64,000 bases of DNA from Clostridium kluyveri (GCF_001902295.1 NZ_CP018335.1:3658001-3722000), one strand, 5' to 3'; counted from the stretch's first letter, positions 36,135 to 45,191 are shown. A program made the numbers and translations. The notes: a model not told the origin generated them from the sequence alone.

Positions 36135-36383
36135 GTGCATAGTTACATAACAAAAGGAGTCTGTTCAAGACAAATAAATTTTGATATATCTGACAATAAG
36201 ATTAAAAATGTAAATTTTATAGGAGGATGCAGTGGCAACCTTCAGGGAATATCCCGATTAGTAGAGGGAATGGATTTAAATGAAGCCATAAAAAAACTGC
36301 AGGGTATCTCCTGCAATGGAAAAGGTACCTCTTGTCCTGATCAACTGGCAACTGCTCTCAAAGAATTTGCTGGAAAGAATTAA
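36135..36383 (+). CDS. TSCPD domain protein (TIGR03905 family)
   Basis: 82 residues from a GTG start with AAGGTGATG upstream. The TSCPD signature is clear: GVCSRQINFDI, the GGCSGNLQGISRLVEGM block and GISCNGKGTSCPDQLA near the C-terminus. The same domain occurs fused to some B12-dependent ribonucleotide reductases and also as free small proteins. The conserved Cys residues suggest metal or redox chemistry, but no activity is established. Confidence 0.85.
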   Translation: MHSYITKGVCSRQINFDISDNKIKNVNFIGGCSGNLQGISRLVEGMDLNEAIKKLQGISCNGKGTSCPDQLATALKEFAGKN

Positions 36384-36388
36384 AAAAT

Positions 36389-36425
36389 AAAGAACATATT
36401 TTTAAACATAAAATATGTTCTTTAT
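36389..36425 (+). terminator. Terminator after the TSCPD gene
   Basis: Perfect 14-bp stem AAAGAACATATTTT (36389-36402) / AAAATATGTTCTTT (36410-36423) with a 7-base loop. It may serve the convergent folC as well. Confidence 0.8.
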
Positions 36426-36489
36426 CAGAACGCTGGAGTTAACTAATATCCCCAGTTGAAAATAATTACTTTAATTATCTGATACATCA

Positions 36490-37824
36490 TTATATCTTTT
36501 TTATAATCTTCCTCATATCTCCTACCATATACAGCGAACCACACACTAGAATTAAGTCCTCTCTATTACAATAAGAAAGTGCTTTTCTATATGCTTTTTC
36601 ATAATCATTAAAATCTTCACAATTAGAATTATACTTTTCTATTATAGTTTTCAGTTTACCCGCTATTTGCCCTCTTTTATCTTTGGGGGTAACTGCCATG
36701 ACCCTTTTTGCAAGAGGCACAATGGTCTTTACCATCTTCTCTACTTCTTTATCTGCCAGTATACCAAGTATTAAAATCATATCATTATATTGAAAATACC
36801 TGCGTATATTTTCTTTAAGCATTGAAATTCCCTGTATATTATGAGCTCCATCTACTACTACCAATGGATTTCTGCCCATGACTTCAAGCCTTCCCTTCCA
36901 GGTTACACTATTCAATGCTCTTAATATAGAGGACTTATCAACTAAAATATTATATTTTGATAATTGTTCTATGGTAAATAAAGCTGCGGCACAATTTAAA
37001 AGCTGATGTTTACCTAAAAGAGATAGTTTGATGTCATAATTGGATTTCTTTGTAGCTATTTTTACCTGCTGTACATATTCCCTGCTTCCGCTGTCAATCT
37101 TATTTTCACCTATAAAATTAGAAGAATTTACAGGAACCTTTAAAAGTTCACTGCCCTTTTCCTCACATACTTTTTCTATGACCTTCTCAACAGATTCTGT
37201 CTGTGGATAAAGTATTACAGGAATACCTTTTTTGATTATTCCTGCTTTTTCATAGGCTATTTTCTCTAAAGTATCACCCAATATGTTCATGTGATCATAA
37301 CTTATGGAGGCAATTACACTTGCCATAACTCCCCCTCCATACTCTTTAGCAAAAGGAACCATGACATTGGTAGAATCAAATCTTCCTCCCAGTCCTACTT
37401 CAATTACCGCTATTTCTACTTTTTTCTCCCAGAAATAATAGAACATGGCACAGGTAATTACTTCAAATTCCGTAGGATTATTATAACCCAGTTGTAAAAC
37501 TTTATCTACAACCTCCGATACCTTAGTAACTACTCTGCTTAAATCATCATGGGATATATTTTTCCCATTTATTTGAATTCTCTCTTCAAATTCCTCTAAA
37601 TAAGGAGAAGTATACATGCCCACTTTAAATCCGGCCTCCATTAATACCCTACTTATCATCACAGTAATAGAACCTTTTCCATTAGTTCCTGCCACATGTA
37701 CAGCTTTTATTTTTTTATGTGGATTCCCTAAAAGCTCTAATATTTTTTCTGTTCTTTCAAGACCTAAGTTCACTCCAAATTTAGCAATATTATTTATATA
37801 CTGCAATGTATCCTTATAATTCAT
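36490..37824 (-). CDS. folC: Folylpolyglutamate synthase / dihydrofolate synthase
   Basis: 444 residues, full length. Mur-ligase-like: P-loop AGTNGKGSITVMISRVL near residue 45, YTSPYLEEFEERIQINGK, VIEVGLGGRFDSTN, the carbamylated-Lys and Mg region SYDHMNILGDTLEKIAYEKAGIIK, then VVDGAHNIQGISML and the C-terminal Mur ligase domain. It adds glutamates to folates using ATP, retaining them in the cytoplasm. It lies 18 bp downstream of valS, a common Firmicute pairing, and is probably under the valS T-box too. Confidence 0.97.
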   Translation of the reverse strand: MNYKDTLQYINNIAKFGVNLGLERTEKILELLGNPHKKIKAVHVAGTNGKGSITVMISRVLMEAGFKVGMYTSPYLEEFEERIQINGKNISHDDLSRVVTKVSEVVDKVLQLGYNNPTEFEVITCAMFYYFWEKKVEIAVIEVGLGGRFDSTNVMVPFAKEYGGGVMASVIASISYDHMNILGDTLEKIAYEKAGIIKKGIPVILYPQTESVEKVIEKVCEEKGSELLKVPVNSSNFIGENKIDSGSREYVQQVKIATKKSNYDIKLSLLGKHQLLNCAAALFTIEQLSKYNILVDKSSILRALNSVTWKGRLEVMGRNPLVVVDGAHNIQGISMLKENIRRYFQYNDMILILGILADKEVEKMVKTIVPLAKRVMAVTPKDKRGQIAGKLKTIIEKYNSNCEDFNDYEKAYRKALSYCNREDLILVCGSLYMVGDMRKIIKKI

Positions 37825-37842
37825 AATGCCTCATCCCATATT

Positions 37843-40491
37843 TTATTTTAGACTTTCCAATCTTTCAATTACAGTTTCAAGCATTTCTCTATACTTATCC
37901 CCTTTTTCTCTCTCTCCATCTACAACAGACTTTGGTGCTTTTGAGAGGAATTTTTCGTTTGAAAGTTTACTATCTACTCTTTTTATTTCCTTTTCTAATT
38001 TCTCTTTTTCCTTACTGAGTCTTTCAATTTCCTTGTCTTTATCTACAAGCTCCAGAAGAGGAATAAATAATTCAGCTCCTGTAGTTACTGAAGATACCGC
38101 ATTTTCTGAGACCTTACTCTTATCATCTAAAAATTCAATTTCGCTGGCAGAAGCCAATTTCTTAAAATATTCTTCTCCATTTTTAAAAGTATCCAGTGCA
38201 TTTTTCTCCGTTATATATACTAGTAATTTTGCCTTTTTTGAAAATGGTACATTCATTTCTGCTCTTACATTTCTAATTGCTTTAATGGCCTCTATAATAT
38301 ATTCCATATCTTTTTCCACTTTTGAATCTTTAAACTCTTCATTATATTCTGGCCAAGATGAAACAGTTATGGATTCACAATCCGTATAAAGATGATCATA
38401 TATTTCCTCCGTTATAAATGGCATTATAGGATGAAGCAGCTTAAGGGAAGCAACAAGTACATTATTTAATACATTGTATGCAACTCCCCTCTCTTTTTCA
38501 CTTCCACCATACATAACCGGCTTTACAAGTTCTATATACCAATCACAGAATTCTCCCCAGATGAAATCATATATTTTTTGCGCGGCTATTCCAAGTTCAA
38601 ACTTCTCTATGTTATCCGTTACTTCCTTTACCAGGGTATTCAATCTGGAAAGTATCCATTTATCTGCATCACTATACTCCCTGCACTCTTTATACTTATC
38701 CATTATATTTTCATCTAAATTCATAAGTACAAATCTTGAAGCATTCCATATTTTATTGGCAAAATTTCTAGCAGATTCTACTCTCTCCGGGTAATATCTT
38801 ATATCATTTCCTGGTGCATTTCCTGTAATAAGTGCAAACCTAAGTGCATCTGCCCCATATTCATCTATTACTTCTATTGGATCAACACCATTTCCAAGGG
38901 ACTTAGACATTTTTCTCCCCTCTGAATCTCTTACAATTCCATGTATCAATACATTTTCAAAAGGAATATCATCCATACAATATAATCCAGAAAATATCAT
39001 ACGTGCTACCCAGAAAAATATTATATCATACCCTGTAACTAAAGTATTATTAGGATAAAAACACTTTAAATCCTCTGTATTTTCAGGCCAGCCAAGTGTA
39101 GAAAAGGGCCATAGAGCAGAACTAAACCAGGTATCCAGTACATCTTTATCCTGCTCTATATTGGTCGAATTACATTTGCTGCACTTTGAAGGATCCCTAT
39201 CACTTACTATAACTTCTCCACAGTCTTTGCAATACCACACTGGAATTCTATGTCCCCACCACAGCTGCCTTGATATGCACCAATCTTGAATATTTTCCAT
39301 CCAGTTAAAATAAGTTTTTTCAAATCTTTCCGGTATAAATTTGACTTTTTTATTTTTCACTACATCTACAGCAGGTTTTGCAAGAGACTCCATCTTCACA
39401 AACCACTGCTTTGAGAGCATAGGTTCAATGGTAGTCTCACATCTGTCATGGCAGCCTACGTTATGTACATGTTCCTTTACTTTTACCAAAAATCCCTGTT
39501 CTTCTAAATCCTTCACTAATAATTTTCTAGCTTCATATCTGTCAAGTCCATTATATTTGGTTCCTTGAAGTTTTACAGTCCCATTTTCATTTAATACTAT
39601 GATTTCAGGTAAATCATGTCTTTTACCTACATAATAATCATTAGGATCGTGTGCCGGAGTTATTTTTACCGCTCCTGTACCAAATTCCATATCCACATAA
39701 TCATCAGAAACTATTGGTATCTCTCTATTTAAGATTGGAAGCAGTGCAGTTTTTCCTACCAAATGTTTATATCTCTCATCTTTAGGGTTTACTGCAATAG
39801 CTGTATCTCCAAACATGGTCTCCGGTCTTGTAGTTGCTATTTCCAAATACTCATCACTGTTAACTACTTTATATTTTATATGCCAAAAATGGCCCTGCTG
39901 CTCACTGTACTCAATTTCCGCATCGGATATGGCAGTATGACATTTAGGACACCAGTTTATTATTCTATTTCCCTGATATATAAGTCCTTCTTCATATAAT
40001 TTTACAAAAAACTTTCTTACTGCCTTATTCAGCCCCTCATCCATAGTGAATCTTTCCCGTGTGAAATCCACAGAACAGCCTAATTTTTTTATCTGCTCTC
40101 TTATTCTAGCCCTATACTCATCAGTCCATTCCCAGGTTTTCTCAAGAAAAGCTTCTCTTCCTATTTTCTTCTTTACAATTCCATCTTTTAAAAGTTCCTT
40201 TTCTACTTTTACTTCTGTGGCTATACTGGCATGATCTTCTCCCGGCACCCATAATGTATTATACCCTTGCATCCTCTTGGTTCTTATTATTATATCCTGG
40301 ATGGTATCATCCAGTGCATGACCTAAATGTAGTTTCCCTGTGATATTTGGAGGGGGGATCACTATAGTATAGGACTTTTTTGTGTGATCTGCTTCAGGTG
40401 TAAAATAGCCCTTTTCCTGCCAAATATTATAAAGTCTTTCTTCAAATGCTTTTGGATTATAAGTAGTTGCCATTTCTTTTTTTTCTGACAT
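37843..40491 (-). CDS. valS: Valine-tRNA ligase
   Basis: 882 residues from the ATG at 40491 (MSEKKEMATTYNPKAFEERL), which has AGAGGAGG upstream; in-frame codons further out lie before this site. Class I features: HIGH as PPNITGKLHLGHALDDTIQD, the CP1 editing domain (LEIATTRPETMFGDTAIAV), a zinc-binding CKDCG...CSKC, KMSKS as GRKMSKSLGNG, the anticodon-binding helical domain and a C-terminal coiled coil of about 65 residues that binds tRNA. It charges tRNA-Val and edits Thr. Controlled by a Val-specific T-box. Confidence 0.98.
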   Translation of the reverse strand: MSEKKEMATTYNPKAFEERLYNIWQEKGYFTPEADHTKKSYTIVIPPPNITGKLHLGHALDDTIQDIIIRTKRMQGYNTLWVPGEDHASIATEVKVEKELLKDGIVKKKIGREAFLEKTWEWTDEYRARIREQIKKLGCSVDFTRERFTMDEGLNKAVRKFFVKLYEEGLIYQGNRIINWCPKCHTAISDAEIEYSEQQGHFWHIKYKVVNSDEYLEIATTRPETMFGDTAIAVNPKDERYKHLVGKTALLPILNREIPIVSDDYVDMEFGTGAVKITPAHDPNDYYVGKRHDLPEIIVLNENGTVKLQGTKYNGLDRYEARKLLVKDLEEQGFLVKVKEHVHNVGCHDRCETTIEPMLSKQWFVKMESLAKPAVDVVKNKKVKFIPERFEKTYFNWMENIQDWCISRQLWWGHRIPVWYCKDCGEVIVSDRDPSKCSKCNSTNIEQDKDVLDTWFSSALWPFSTLGWPENTEDLKCFYPNNTLVTGYDIIFFWVARMIFSGLYCMDDIPFENVLIHGIVRDSEGRKMSKSLGNGVDPIEVIDEYGADALRFALITGNAPGNDIRYYPERVESARNFANKIWNASRFVLMNLDENIMDKYKECREYSDADKWILSRLNTLVKEVTDNIEKFELGIAAQKIYDFIWGEFCDWYIELVKPVMYGGSEKERGVAYNVLNNVLVASLKLLHPIMPFITEEIYDHLYTDCESITVSSWPEYNEEFKDSKVEKDMEYIIEAIKAIRNVRAEMNVPFSKKAKLLVYITEKNALDTFKNGEEYFKKLASASEIEFLDDKSKVSENAVSSVTTGAELFIPLLELVDKDKEIERLSKEKEKLEKEIKRVDSKLSNEKFLSKAPKSVVDGEREKGDKYREMLETVIERLESLK

Positions 40492-40525
40492 TAAAATTCC
40501 TCCTCTTACAAATATAATTTCATTA

Positions 40526-40776
40526 TAAAAAGCCTCCATCCCAATAAAGGACGGAGGCCCGCGTTACCACCTTTTTTCCTGTAAAACTACAGGCTCTTAA
40601 AAAATAACGATTAAGAAACCGTCTTTACCTACTGAACATTTCAGTAAAGAAACTCTAAAGCTACCTTGGAGATAATTTATATAGAAAACCTCTCAACTAA
40701 TAAGTTTTCCTCTCTTTATACTCTATTACCTCTACTCCTCTTTTTCACAGTGATTACACTTAATTTAATTTTATAT
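40526..40776 (-). promoter_or_regulatory. T-box riboswitch controlling valS-folC (Val specifier)
   Basis: Minus strand: core AGGTGGTAACGCGGGCCTCCGTC, then the terminator GCCTCCGTCC / GGGATGGAGGC plus T-run at about 40526. The specifier context CAAGGTAGCTTTAGAG gives GTA (Val) at 40662-40664. Promoter: TTGACA (40805-40810), 16 bases, TATAAT (40783-40788). Confidence 0.95.
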
Positions 40777-40816
40777 ATTTTTATTATAACCTTAATTTTT
40801 AGGCTGTCAAGAAATT

Positions 40817-41599
40817 TTATTTAACAGCTTCTTTTGCAAAAGAATTATTAACTATCTTATTAAAAGGAGGCCTTTCAGGTATTAAATCAGCTTTATAGGA
40901 CTGTATTATATCCATAAGCCTGTTTAAATCTTCTTCTTGTATAACAGGTGTATCTGCATAGGCATCTATATCTCTATAATTTTTCACTACAGACTTCAAT
41001 ATATCTTCACTAGTTCCAGGGAAAAATGATTTAATAGATTTGGCTACTTCCTCGTCGCTGTGTTCCTTAACCCACATTTGACCTTCATAAATAGCTTTAG
41101 TAAACCTTTGTATAATTTCAGGATTCTTTGATATATAGGATTTTGTAGCAAAATAACAGGTATATGGAATATTACCTGCAGATTTACCTATTGAGGCTGC
41201 TATATAACCATTCTTATCTTTTTGGAGCATACTGGCTGTTGGTTCAAAAAGAGCCACATAATCTCCCGTACCAGCTTTAAATGCACCAGCTGTAGCAGTA
41301 TAGGCTAAATTTGTTATTATATTTACATCCCTGCCAGGTTGTATGCCGTGATTTTTAAGTACATATTCCAGTGTCATCTCTGGAACTCCCCCAGGTCTCC
41401 CGCCAATTATAGTTTTTCCTTTTACAGATTCCCACTTAAAATCTTCTTCTTTATTTTTTCCCACCAAGAAAGAACCATCTGTAGAAGTTAATTGTGCAAA
41501 AATCACAGGAAAATCCTCTCGTTTCTGATTATATATATATATGGTTTGTTCAGGACCACAAAATCCTATATCACAGCTTCCACTAAGTACCTGCTGCAT
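40817..41599 (-). pseudogene. ABC transporter substrate-binding protein (SsuA/TauA type), N-terminus missing
   Basis: 260 residues from the first ATG. It corresponds to the C-terminal three quarters of NitT/TauT-type binding proteins: QQVLSGSCDIGFCGPEQTIYIYNQ, FAQLTSTDGSFLVG, WESVKGKTIIGGRPGGVPEM and AGTGDYVALFEPTASMLQ. The signal peptide, lipobox and first 60-70 residues are gone. The frame stays open upstream only as an unrelated hydrophobic stretch (VCVFVWVADKT). No permease or ATPase gene is adjacent, and no good ribosome binding site precedes the ATG. A deletion remnant is the simplest reading. The full-length parent would bind a sulphonate, nitrate or thiamine-precursor-like ligand outside the membrane. 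Confidence 0.7.
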
Positions 41600-41645
41600 A
41601 GTTTTATCTGCTACCCAAACAAAAACACAAACTATAAGTAACCCC

Positions 41646-41789
41646 CTAATTGGGTCTGTCCTTCGAATTTAAATCCAATATAAAATCATATATCTTCTGT
41701 AGAAAAGTATCTTTATTATATTGTATAGAAAGTTCAAGCTCTAGTTTTTCTGCTTCAAATTGAATTTGCTGTAAAGAAAGTAAGTTCAT
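41646..41789 (-). CDS. Small ORF of unknown function (47 aa)
   Basis: 47 codons (MNLLSLQQIQFEAEKLELEL to LNSKDRPN) with a good ribosome binding site, AGAGGGGG seven bases before the ATG. Predicted as one amphipathic helix followed by a shorter one. It ends immediately upstream of the deletion junction of the truncated ABC gene. No family recognised; it could be a small regulator or a fragment. Confidence 0.4.
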   Translation of the reverse strand: MNLLSLQQIQFEAEKLELELSIQYNKDTFLQKIYDFILDLNSKDRPN

Positions 41790-41990
41790 TTAAAATCCCC
41801 CTCTAACTACATCTCTTTTACAGAACATCCGTTCTAATAAACTATTATAATAATACCATAAAATTGTTAACATATCCACATCATTCTAGTGTATTCTTTC
41901 TTCTCAATATTTTATTTAACATCCACGATCCCCCTTATCCTTGATATTCAAACGGTGCACCTTTTATTGCCTATAATGATACCACAAATA

Positions 41991-42009
41991 ATATTCCTAG
42001 GCGGAATAT
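41991..42009. promoter_or_regulatory. Operator-like dyad upstream of the first XRE gene
   Basis: Perfect 7-bp inverted repeat ATATTCC / GGAATAT around TAGGC, about 85 bases before the XRE start. The rest of the gap from 41790 to 42093 holds A/T-rich DNA and a TGTCGTAA word at 42063-42070. Confidence 0.35.
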
Positions 42010-42093
42010 CATATTGCAAAATTAGACATTCCATTATTTTCTTGTATAAAATACAAATATTGTGTCGTAAAATGTAGGTTGAGGTGGTTTTTC

Positions 42094-42375
42094 TTGTTTA
42101 AAAATATGCGAAAAAAATTAGGATTTACGCAAGATCAAATGGCTAGAAAGCTTGGTATAAGCCAAGGTACATTAAGTAAGTTAGAAAATAATTCTGTTTA
42201 TAAAATCAATATTATAAAAATTGCTTTTATAAGGAAGGTGTGTGATATTTTTTTGTTGTGCCCCATAATATTATTTCTATATTTTTATAATGGGCAACCC
42301 TTTTGCCCTTTTTATTCCTTGGAAAATAAATGTACATATTGTAACTGTAAGAATTGTTATAAAACAAAAAAATAA
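42094..42375 (+). CDS. Small XRE-type HTH regulator with Cys-rich tail
   Basis: 93 residues from the TTG at 42094, which has GAGGTGG six bases upstream; an ATG follows at 42106. Residues about 1-35 form an XRE helix-turn-helix (KLGFTQDQMARKLGISQGTLSKLENN). The remainder is unusual: a hydrophobic stretch FLLCPIILFLYFY and then a C-terminal Cys-rich end PFCPFYSLENKCTYCNCKNCYK that could bind a metal. It may be a complete small regulator or an HTH whose normal C-terminus was replaced by frameshift. Confidence 0.55.
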   Translation: MFKNMRKKLGFTQDQMARKLGISQGTLSKLENNSVYKINIIKIAFIRKVCDIFLLCPIILFLYFYNGQPFCPFYSLENKCTYCNCKNCYKTKK

Positions 42376-42387
42376 CTTTACTATTTC

Positions 42388-42468
42388 ATGTCGTTATGCA
42401 GACATTTATTTTTATATATAGTCTATATAACGACATTTCATTGATATACGCTCATTTTATGGTAGGAT
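42388..42468 (+). promoter_or_regulatory. Promoter with inverted-repeat operator upstream of the second XRE gene
   Basis: A perfect 10-bp inverted repeat ATGTCGTTAT (42388-42397) / ATAACGACAT (42427-42436) lies directly before a promoter TTGATA (42441-42446), 16 bases, TAGGAT (42463-42468). The half-site word TGTCGT also occurs once upstream of the first XRE gene (42063-42068). Autorepressor binding is the inference. Confidence 0.5.
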
Positions 42469-42501
42469 ATCCCTGATATATGTTTAGATGGGAGAATTTA
42501 C

Positions 42502-42858
42502 ATGGGATTAAAAAAGTCTTTTGGAGATAAAATCTATGATTTGCGCATGGGGCTTGAGTTAACTCAAGAAGAATTTATCGCTCGACTTAGGCCACCGTTT
42601 TCCAGAACAACTTTAAGTTACATAGAAAATGGCATATCTATGCCTAGCGCGGAGTTTATAAAAGCTATATGTGAAGCATATAATGTATCTGCCGATTGGC
42701 TTTTAGATATAAATGATACAGTAGCATTAACGATAAAAGAAAGACAACTTCTGGATAAATACAATGAATTGTGTGAAAAAAACAAGCAACTTGTTTTCAA
42801 TTTATTAGATGCCCTTAATTATAAAATTGATAAAGATAAACATAAAAGCTCCAGCTAA
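42502..42858 (+). CDS. XRE family transcriptional regulator
   Basis: 118 residues. The HTH is at about 8-65: KIYDLRMGLELTQEEFIARLRPPFSRTTLSYIENGISMPSAEFIKAICEAYNVSADWLL, a full XRE domain ending in the typical ADWLL. A helical C-terminus (IKERQLLDKYNELCEKNKQLVFNLLDAL) probably dimerises. This is the architecture of phage-type and ICE-type repressors. The ATG is preceded by GGGAG. A terminator overlaps its last codons, so it is a single-gene unit with its own operator. Confidence 0.85.
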   Translation: MGLKKSFGDKIYDLRMGLELTQEEFIARLRPPFSRTTLSYIENGISMPSAEFIKAICEAYNVSADWLLDINDTVALTIKERQLLDKYNELCEKNKQLVFNLLDALNYKIDKDKHKSSS

Positions 42859-42880
42859 AATAAAGCTGGAGCTTTATTAT
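42845..42880 (+). terminator. Terminator of the second XRE gene
   Basis: Perfect 12-bp stem AAAGCTCCAGCT (42845-42856) / AGCTGGAGCTTT (42864-42875) followed by ATTATT. The left arm lies in the last codons of the gene. Confidence 0.85.
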
Positions 42881-42915
42881 TCCATTCTATAAATTTGGAA
42901 TGAGGGTGTTTTTAC

Positions 42916-43032
42916 ATGAATGAAAAGACTATAATATACTTAGAATCTAACTTGAAAAAGGCTGTTAGAATATACCTCATTAGAGATCGTGAAAATCAAT
43001 TCGAAAAAAATATTTATATAACATATCAATAA
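42916..43032 (+). CDS. Small ORF of unknown function (38 aa)
   Basis: 38 codons (MNEKTIIYLESNLKKAVRIY to ITYQ) with GAGGGTG upstream of the ATG. Basic and probably helical. No family recognised; it may be the 5' remnant of a larger gene, since the sequence downstream does not continue the frame. Confidence 0.3.
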   Translation: MNEKTIIYLESNLKKAVRIYLIRDRENQFEKNIYITYQ

Positions 43033-43068
43033 ATATTAATTAAATCGGAATTTGAAAGGAAGTAGCAT

Positions 43069-43527
43069 ATGAAAATAGTCGATGGAAACAAATATTTTCC
43101 AGAAATCAAGGATTTGATTGTTGAATATACAAACTCACTTAATCGAGATTTGACTTTTCAACATCTGACAGAAGAATTAAATGATTTAGAAACCAAATAT
43201 ACAAAGCCTAATGGAGAAATTTTGGCAGCTATTTCTGATGAAGGAAATGTAGTTGGTTGTGTTGCGTTTTATAAGCATACTGATAAGCGTTGTGAAATGA
43301 AAAGATTATATGTAAAACCGTATTATAGAAAATTCAAAATTGGTCAGAAACTAATAAAAGATATAATTGAATTGGCATCAAAAGATAGTTTTGAAGAAAT
43401 GGTGTTAGATACAATAAAGCCGTTAAAGAGTGCTATTCATTTATATAAAAAATTCGGTTTCGAAGAAATTCCAGCATATTATGATAATCCAATGGGTGAT
43501 GTTGTATATATGAGATTAGTTTTATAA
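43069..43527 (+). CDS. GNAT family N-acetyltransferase
   Basis: 152 residues with the GNAT core: EILAAISDEGNVVGCVAFY (beta 2-4), then MKRLYVKPYYRKFKIGQKLIKDIIELA, which contains the acetyl-CoA-binding Arg/Gln-x-x-Gly-x-Gly/Ala loop in the variant form RKFKIGQ, and LYKKFGFEEIPAYYDNPMGDVVYMRL at the end. Substrate unknown. AAAGGAAG precedes the ATG. Isolated in the accessory region, 36 bp after the 38-codon ORF. Confidence 0.88.
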   Translation: MKIVDGNKYFPEIKDLIVEYTNSLNRDLTFQHLTEELNDLETKYTKPNGEILAAISDEGNVVGCVAFYKHTDKRCEMKRLYVKPYYRKFKIGQKLIKDIIELASKDSFEEMVLDTIKPLKSAIHLYKKFGFEEIPAYYDNPMGDVVYMRLVL

Positions 43528-43725
43528 ATTCAAATTTACAGCAAATATTAGAGACATAATTTAATACATAATATTCTTTTTATACTCATCTAACAGTCCT
43601 ATCCTCCAATTTAAGATATAATACAGGGTAAATTTTAGCATAAAAATTGTAGAGAATACAGAGATTTTGATAAGTTGGTGGAGTTCGCACCTTATGTATT
43701 TATTTAGGTAAATGTAGGTATGATT

Positions 43726-43759
43726 AAACCCTTCAGCTTGAATTAAGCAGAGGGTTTTT
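43726..43759 (+). terminator. Rho-independent terminator in the spacer after the GNAT gene
   Basis: AAACCCT / AGGGTTT outer pairs with an inner GCTT / AAGC stem, followed by a T-run. The rest of the 395-bp gap (43528-43922) shows no convincing gene; a minus-strand frame of 82 codons at 43561-43809 has no ribosome binding site. Confidence 0.65.
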
Positions 43760-43922
43760 CTTATAGGTAGTCTAAAATTCCTTAATAATATTAATAAGGT
43801 TAGTAACATGACCTTATTATATCCAATTTATTTTTATCCATATAATTCATATCTTATACATAATCAGTCTACTAAACAGAAATAATAAAACTAATATATG
43901 TTTGTGATTGGGAGGGATTATA

Positions 43923-45095
43923 TTGGAGAATACTCATGATTTTCGTTCACCTACAACAAATCTTATTGGCGTAGGTGCTCTTAAAGATTTACCACTAGAG
44001 CTAATGCCATATAAATTAAGCAAAGCCCTAATCGTTACAGATAAAAACATAATAAGGCTTGGTCATGTTGAAATAGTTGAAAAAATATTAAAGGATTTGT
44101 TTATTTCTTATGACATATTTGACGGTATCCTACATCCAGATTGTACAATTTCATTTGTAGAAGATGCTCTTACATACTTTAAAAAAAGATTAAACATATT
44201 GAAAAGGGACTATCACTTTATCATATCTGTTGGAGGTGGAACTAACCATGATTGTGCAAAGGCTATAGCTATTGTAGCAACTAATGGTGGCTCTATAGAA
44301 GATTATGAAGGATATAAAAAAATGACAAAACCTAGTTTGCCAGTCATAACAATAAATACTACTTCTGGTTCAGGAGCTGAAGTATCGAATGTTACAATTA
44401 TAAAAGATGAAAGTAGAAAAGTAAAAATGACCATTGCAGATCCAAAAATGATGCCTATAATATCTGTAAATGATCTCAGGTTTATGCCAAGCATGCCTCC
44501 AGAAATAACGGCTAGTTCTGGCATTGATGTTTTGACCCATTCAATAGAGGGTTTCGTTTCTACGGAGGCATCACCCGTCACAGATGCCATGGCAATTAAT
44601 GCTGTAAAGTTAGTTTTTCAATATCTAAAAAGAGCATATAAAAATGGTAATGATCTGGAGGCCAGAGAAAAAATGATGTTTGCTAATGTTATGGGAGGAA
44701 TGATTCTTAATAATGCAGGATTAGGATATGTTCACTCCATGTCCCATCAATTAGGTGGTTTTTACGAGGAAGTTCATGGAGCGTGTAATGCGATTCTACT
44801 ACCTCATGTGTTAGAATATAATGCTGTGTCAATACCAGAAGAAAAAATTCTTAAAATCAGTGAAGCTGTGGGAGCAAAAGCAAATAATAAACAAGAAGCT
44901 ATTAATAAAATTAATCATAGTATTCAAAATCTCTCTGAAGATATTGGTATCCCAACTCATCTGAGTTCTATTGGAATTAATGAAAATGATCTAGAGTTAC
45001 TTTCCAAAAACGCTGAAAAAGATATCAATTCCCTTGTAAATCCAAGGAAAGGAACTTTCGCAGATATAATGAATATTTTTAAAGCTGCTATGTAA
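43923..45095 (+). CDS. Iron-containing alcohol dehydrogenase
   Basis: About 390 residues from the TTG at 43923, with GGGAGG seven bases upstream. It begins ENTHDFRSPTTNLIGVGALKDL, typical of clostridial Fe-ADHs. NAD-binding: IISVGGGTNHDCAKAIAIV. Metal-binding: SSGIDVLTHSIEGFVS and GLGYVHSMSHQLGGFYEEVHGACNAILLPHV, which supply the conserved Asp and three His ligands. The enzyme interconverts an alcohol and its aldehyde with NAD(P)H; fermentative ethanol, butanol or propanediol roles all occur in the family. It is a single gene in the accessory region, without an aldehyde dehydrogenase partner. Confidence 0.92.
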   Translation: MENTHDFRSPTTNLIGVGALKDLPLELMPYKLSKALIVTDKNIIRLGHVEIVEKILKDLFISYDIFDGILHPDCTISFVEDALTYFKKRLNILKRDYHFIISVGGGTNHDCAKAIAIVATNGGSIEDYEGYKKMTKPSLPVITINTTSGSGAEVSNVTIIKDESRKVKMTIADPKMMPIISVNDLRFMPSMPPEITASSGIDVLTHSIEGFVSTEASPVTDAMAINAVKLVFQYLKRAYKNGNDLEAREKMMFANVMGGMILNNAGLGYVHSMSHQLGGFYEEVHGACNAILLPHVLEYNAVSIPEEKILKISEAVGAKANNKQEAINKINHSIQNLSEDIGIPTHLSSIGINENDLELLSKNAEKDINSLVNPRKGTFADIMNIFKAAM

Positions 45096-45113
45096 ATACA
45101 CTTAAACTAAATC

Positions 45114-45191
45114 AATGAGAAAGTTAAGCCGGAAGTAACAAGGCAGTTCGGCAAAGAAAAAACGATTGCTTTTATGGGAAAACTTTATTAA
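45114..45191 (+). pseudogene. Possible C-terminal fragment of an unidentified protein
   Basis: A 25-codon frame reads NEKVKPEVTRQFGKEKT then IAFMGKLY and a stop. It has no start and is preceded by an in-frame stop. The composition looks protein-like, but the family is not identified. The rest of the 421-bp gap (45096-45516) is A/T-rich and ends in the element at 45391-45492. Confidence 0.25.

Noticed and set aside
41920..41945. Very short minus-strand peptide frame (MLNKILRRKNTLE) after a GGGGGA site
   Set aside because: Only 13 codons with no partner genes for a peptide-signalling system; could be chance.
43561..43809. 82-codon minus-strand frame in the spacer after the GNAT gene
   Set aside because: No ribosome binding site, composition looks like translated A/T-rich spacer, and a plus-strand terminator lies inside it.
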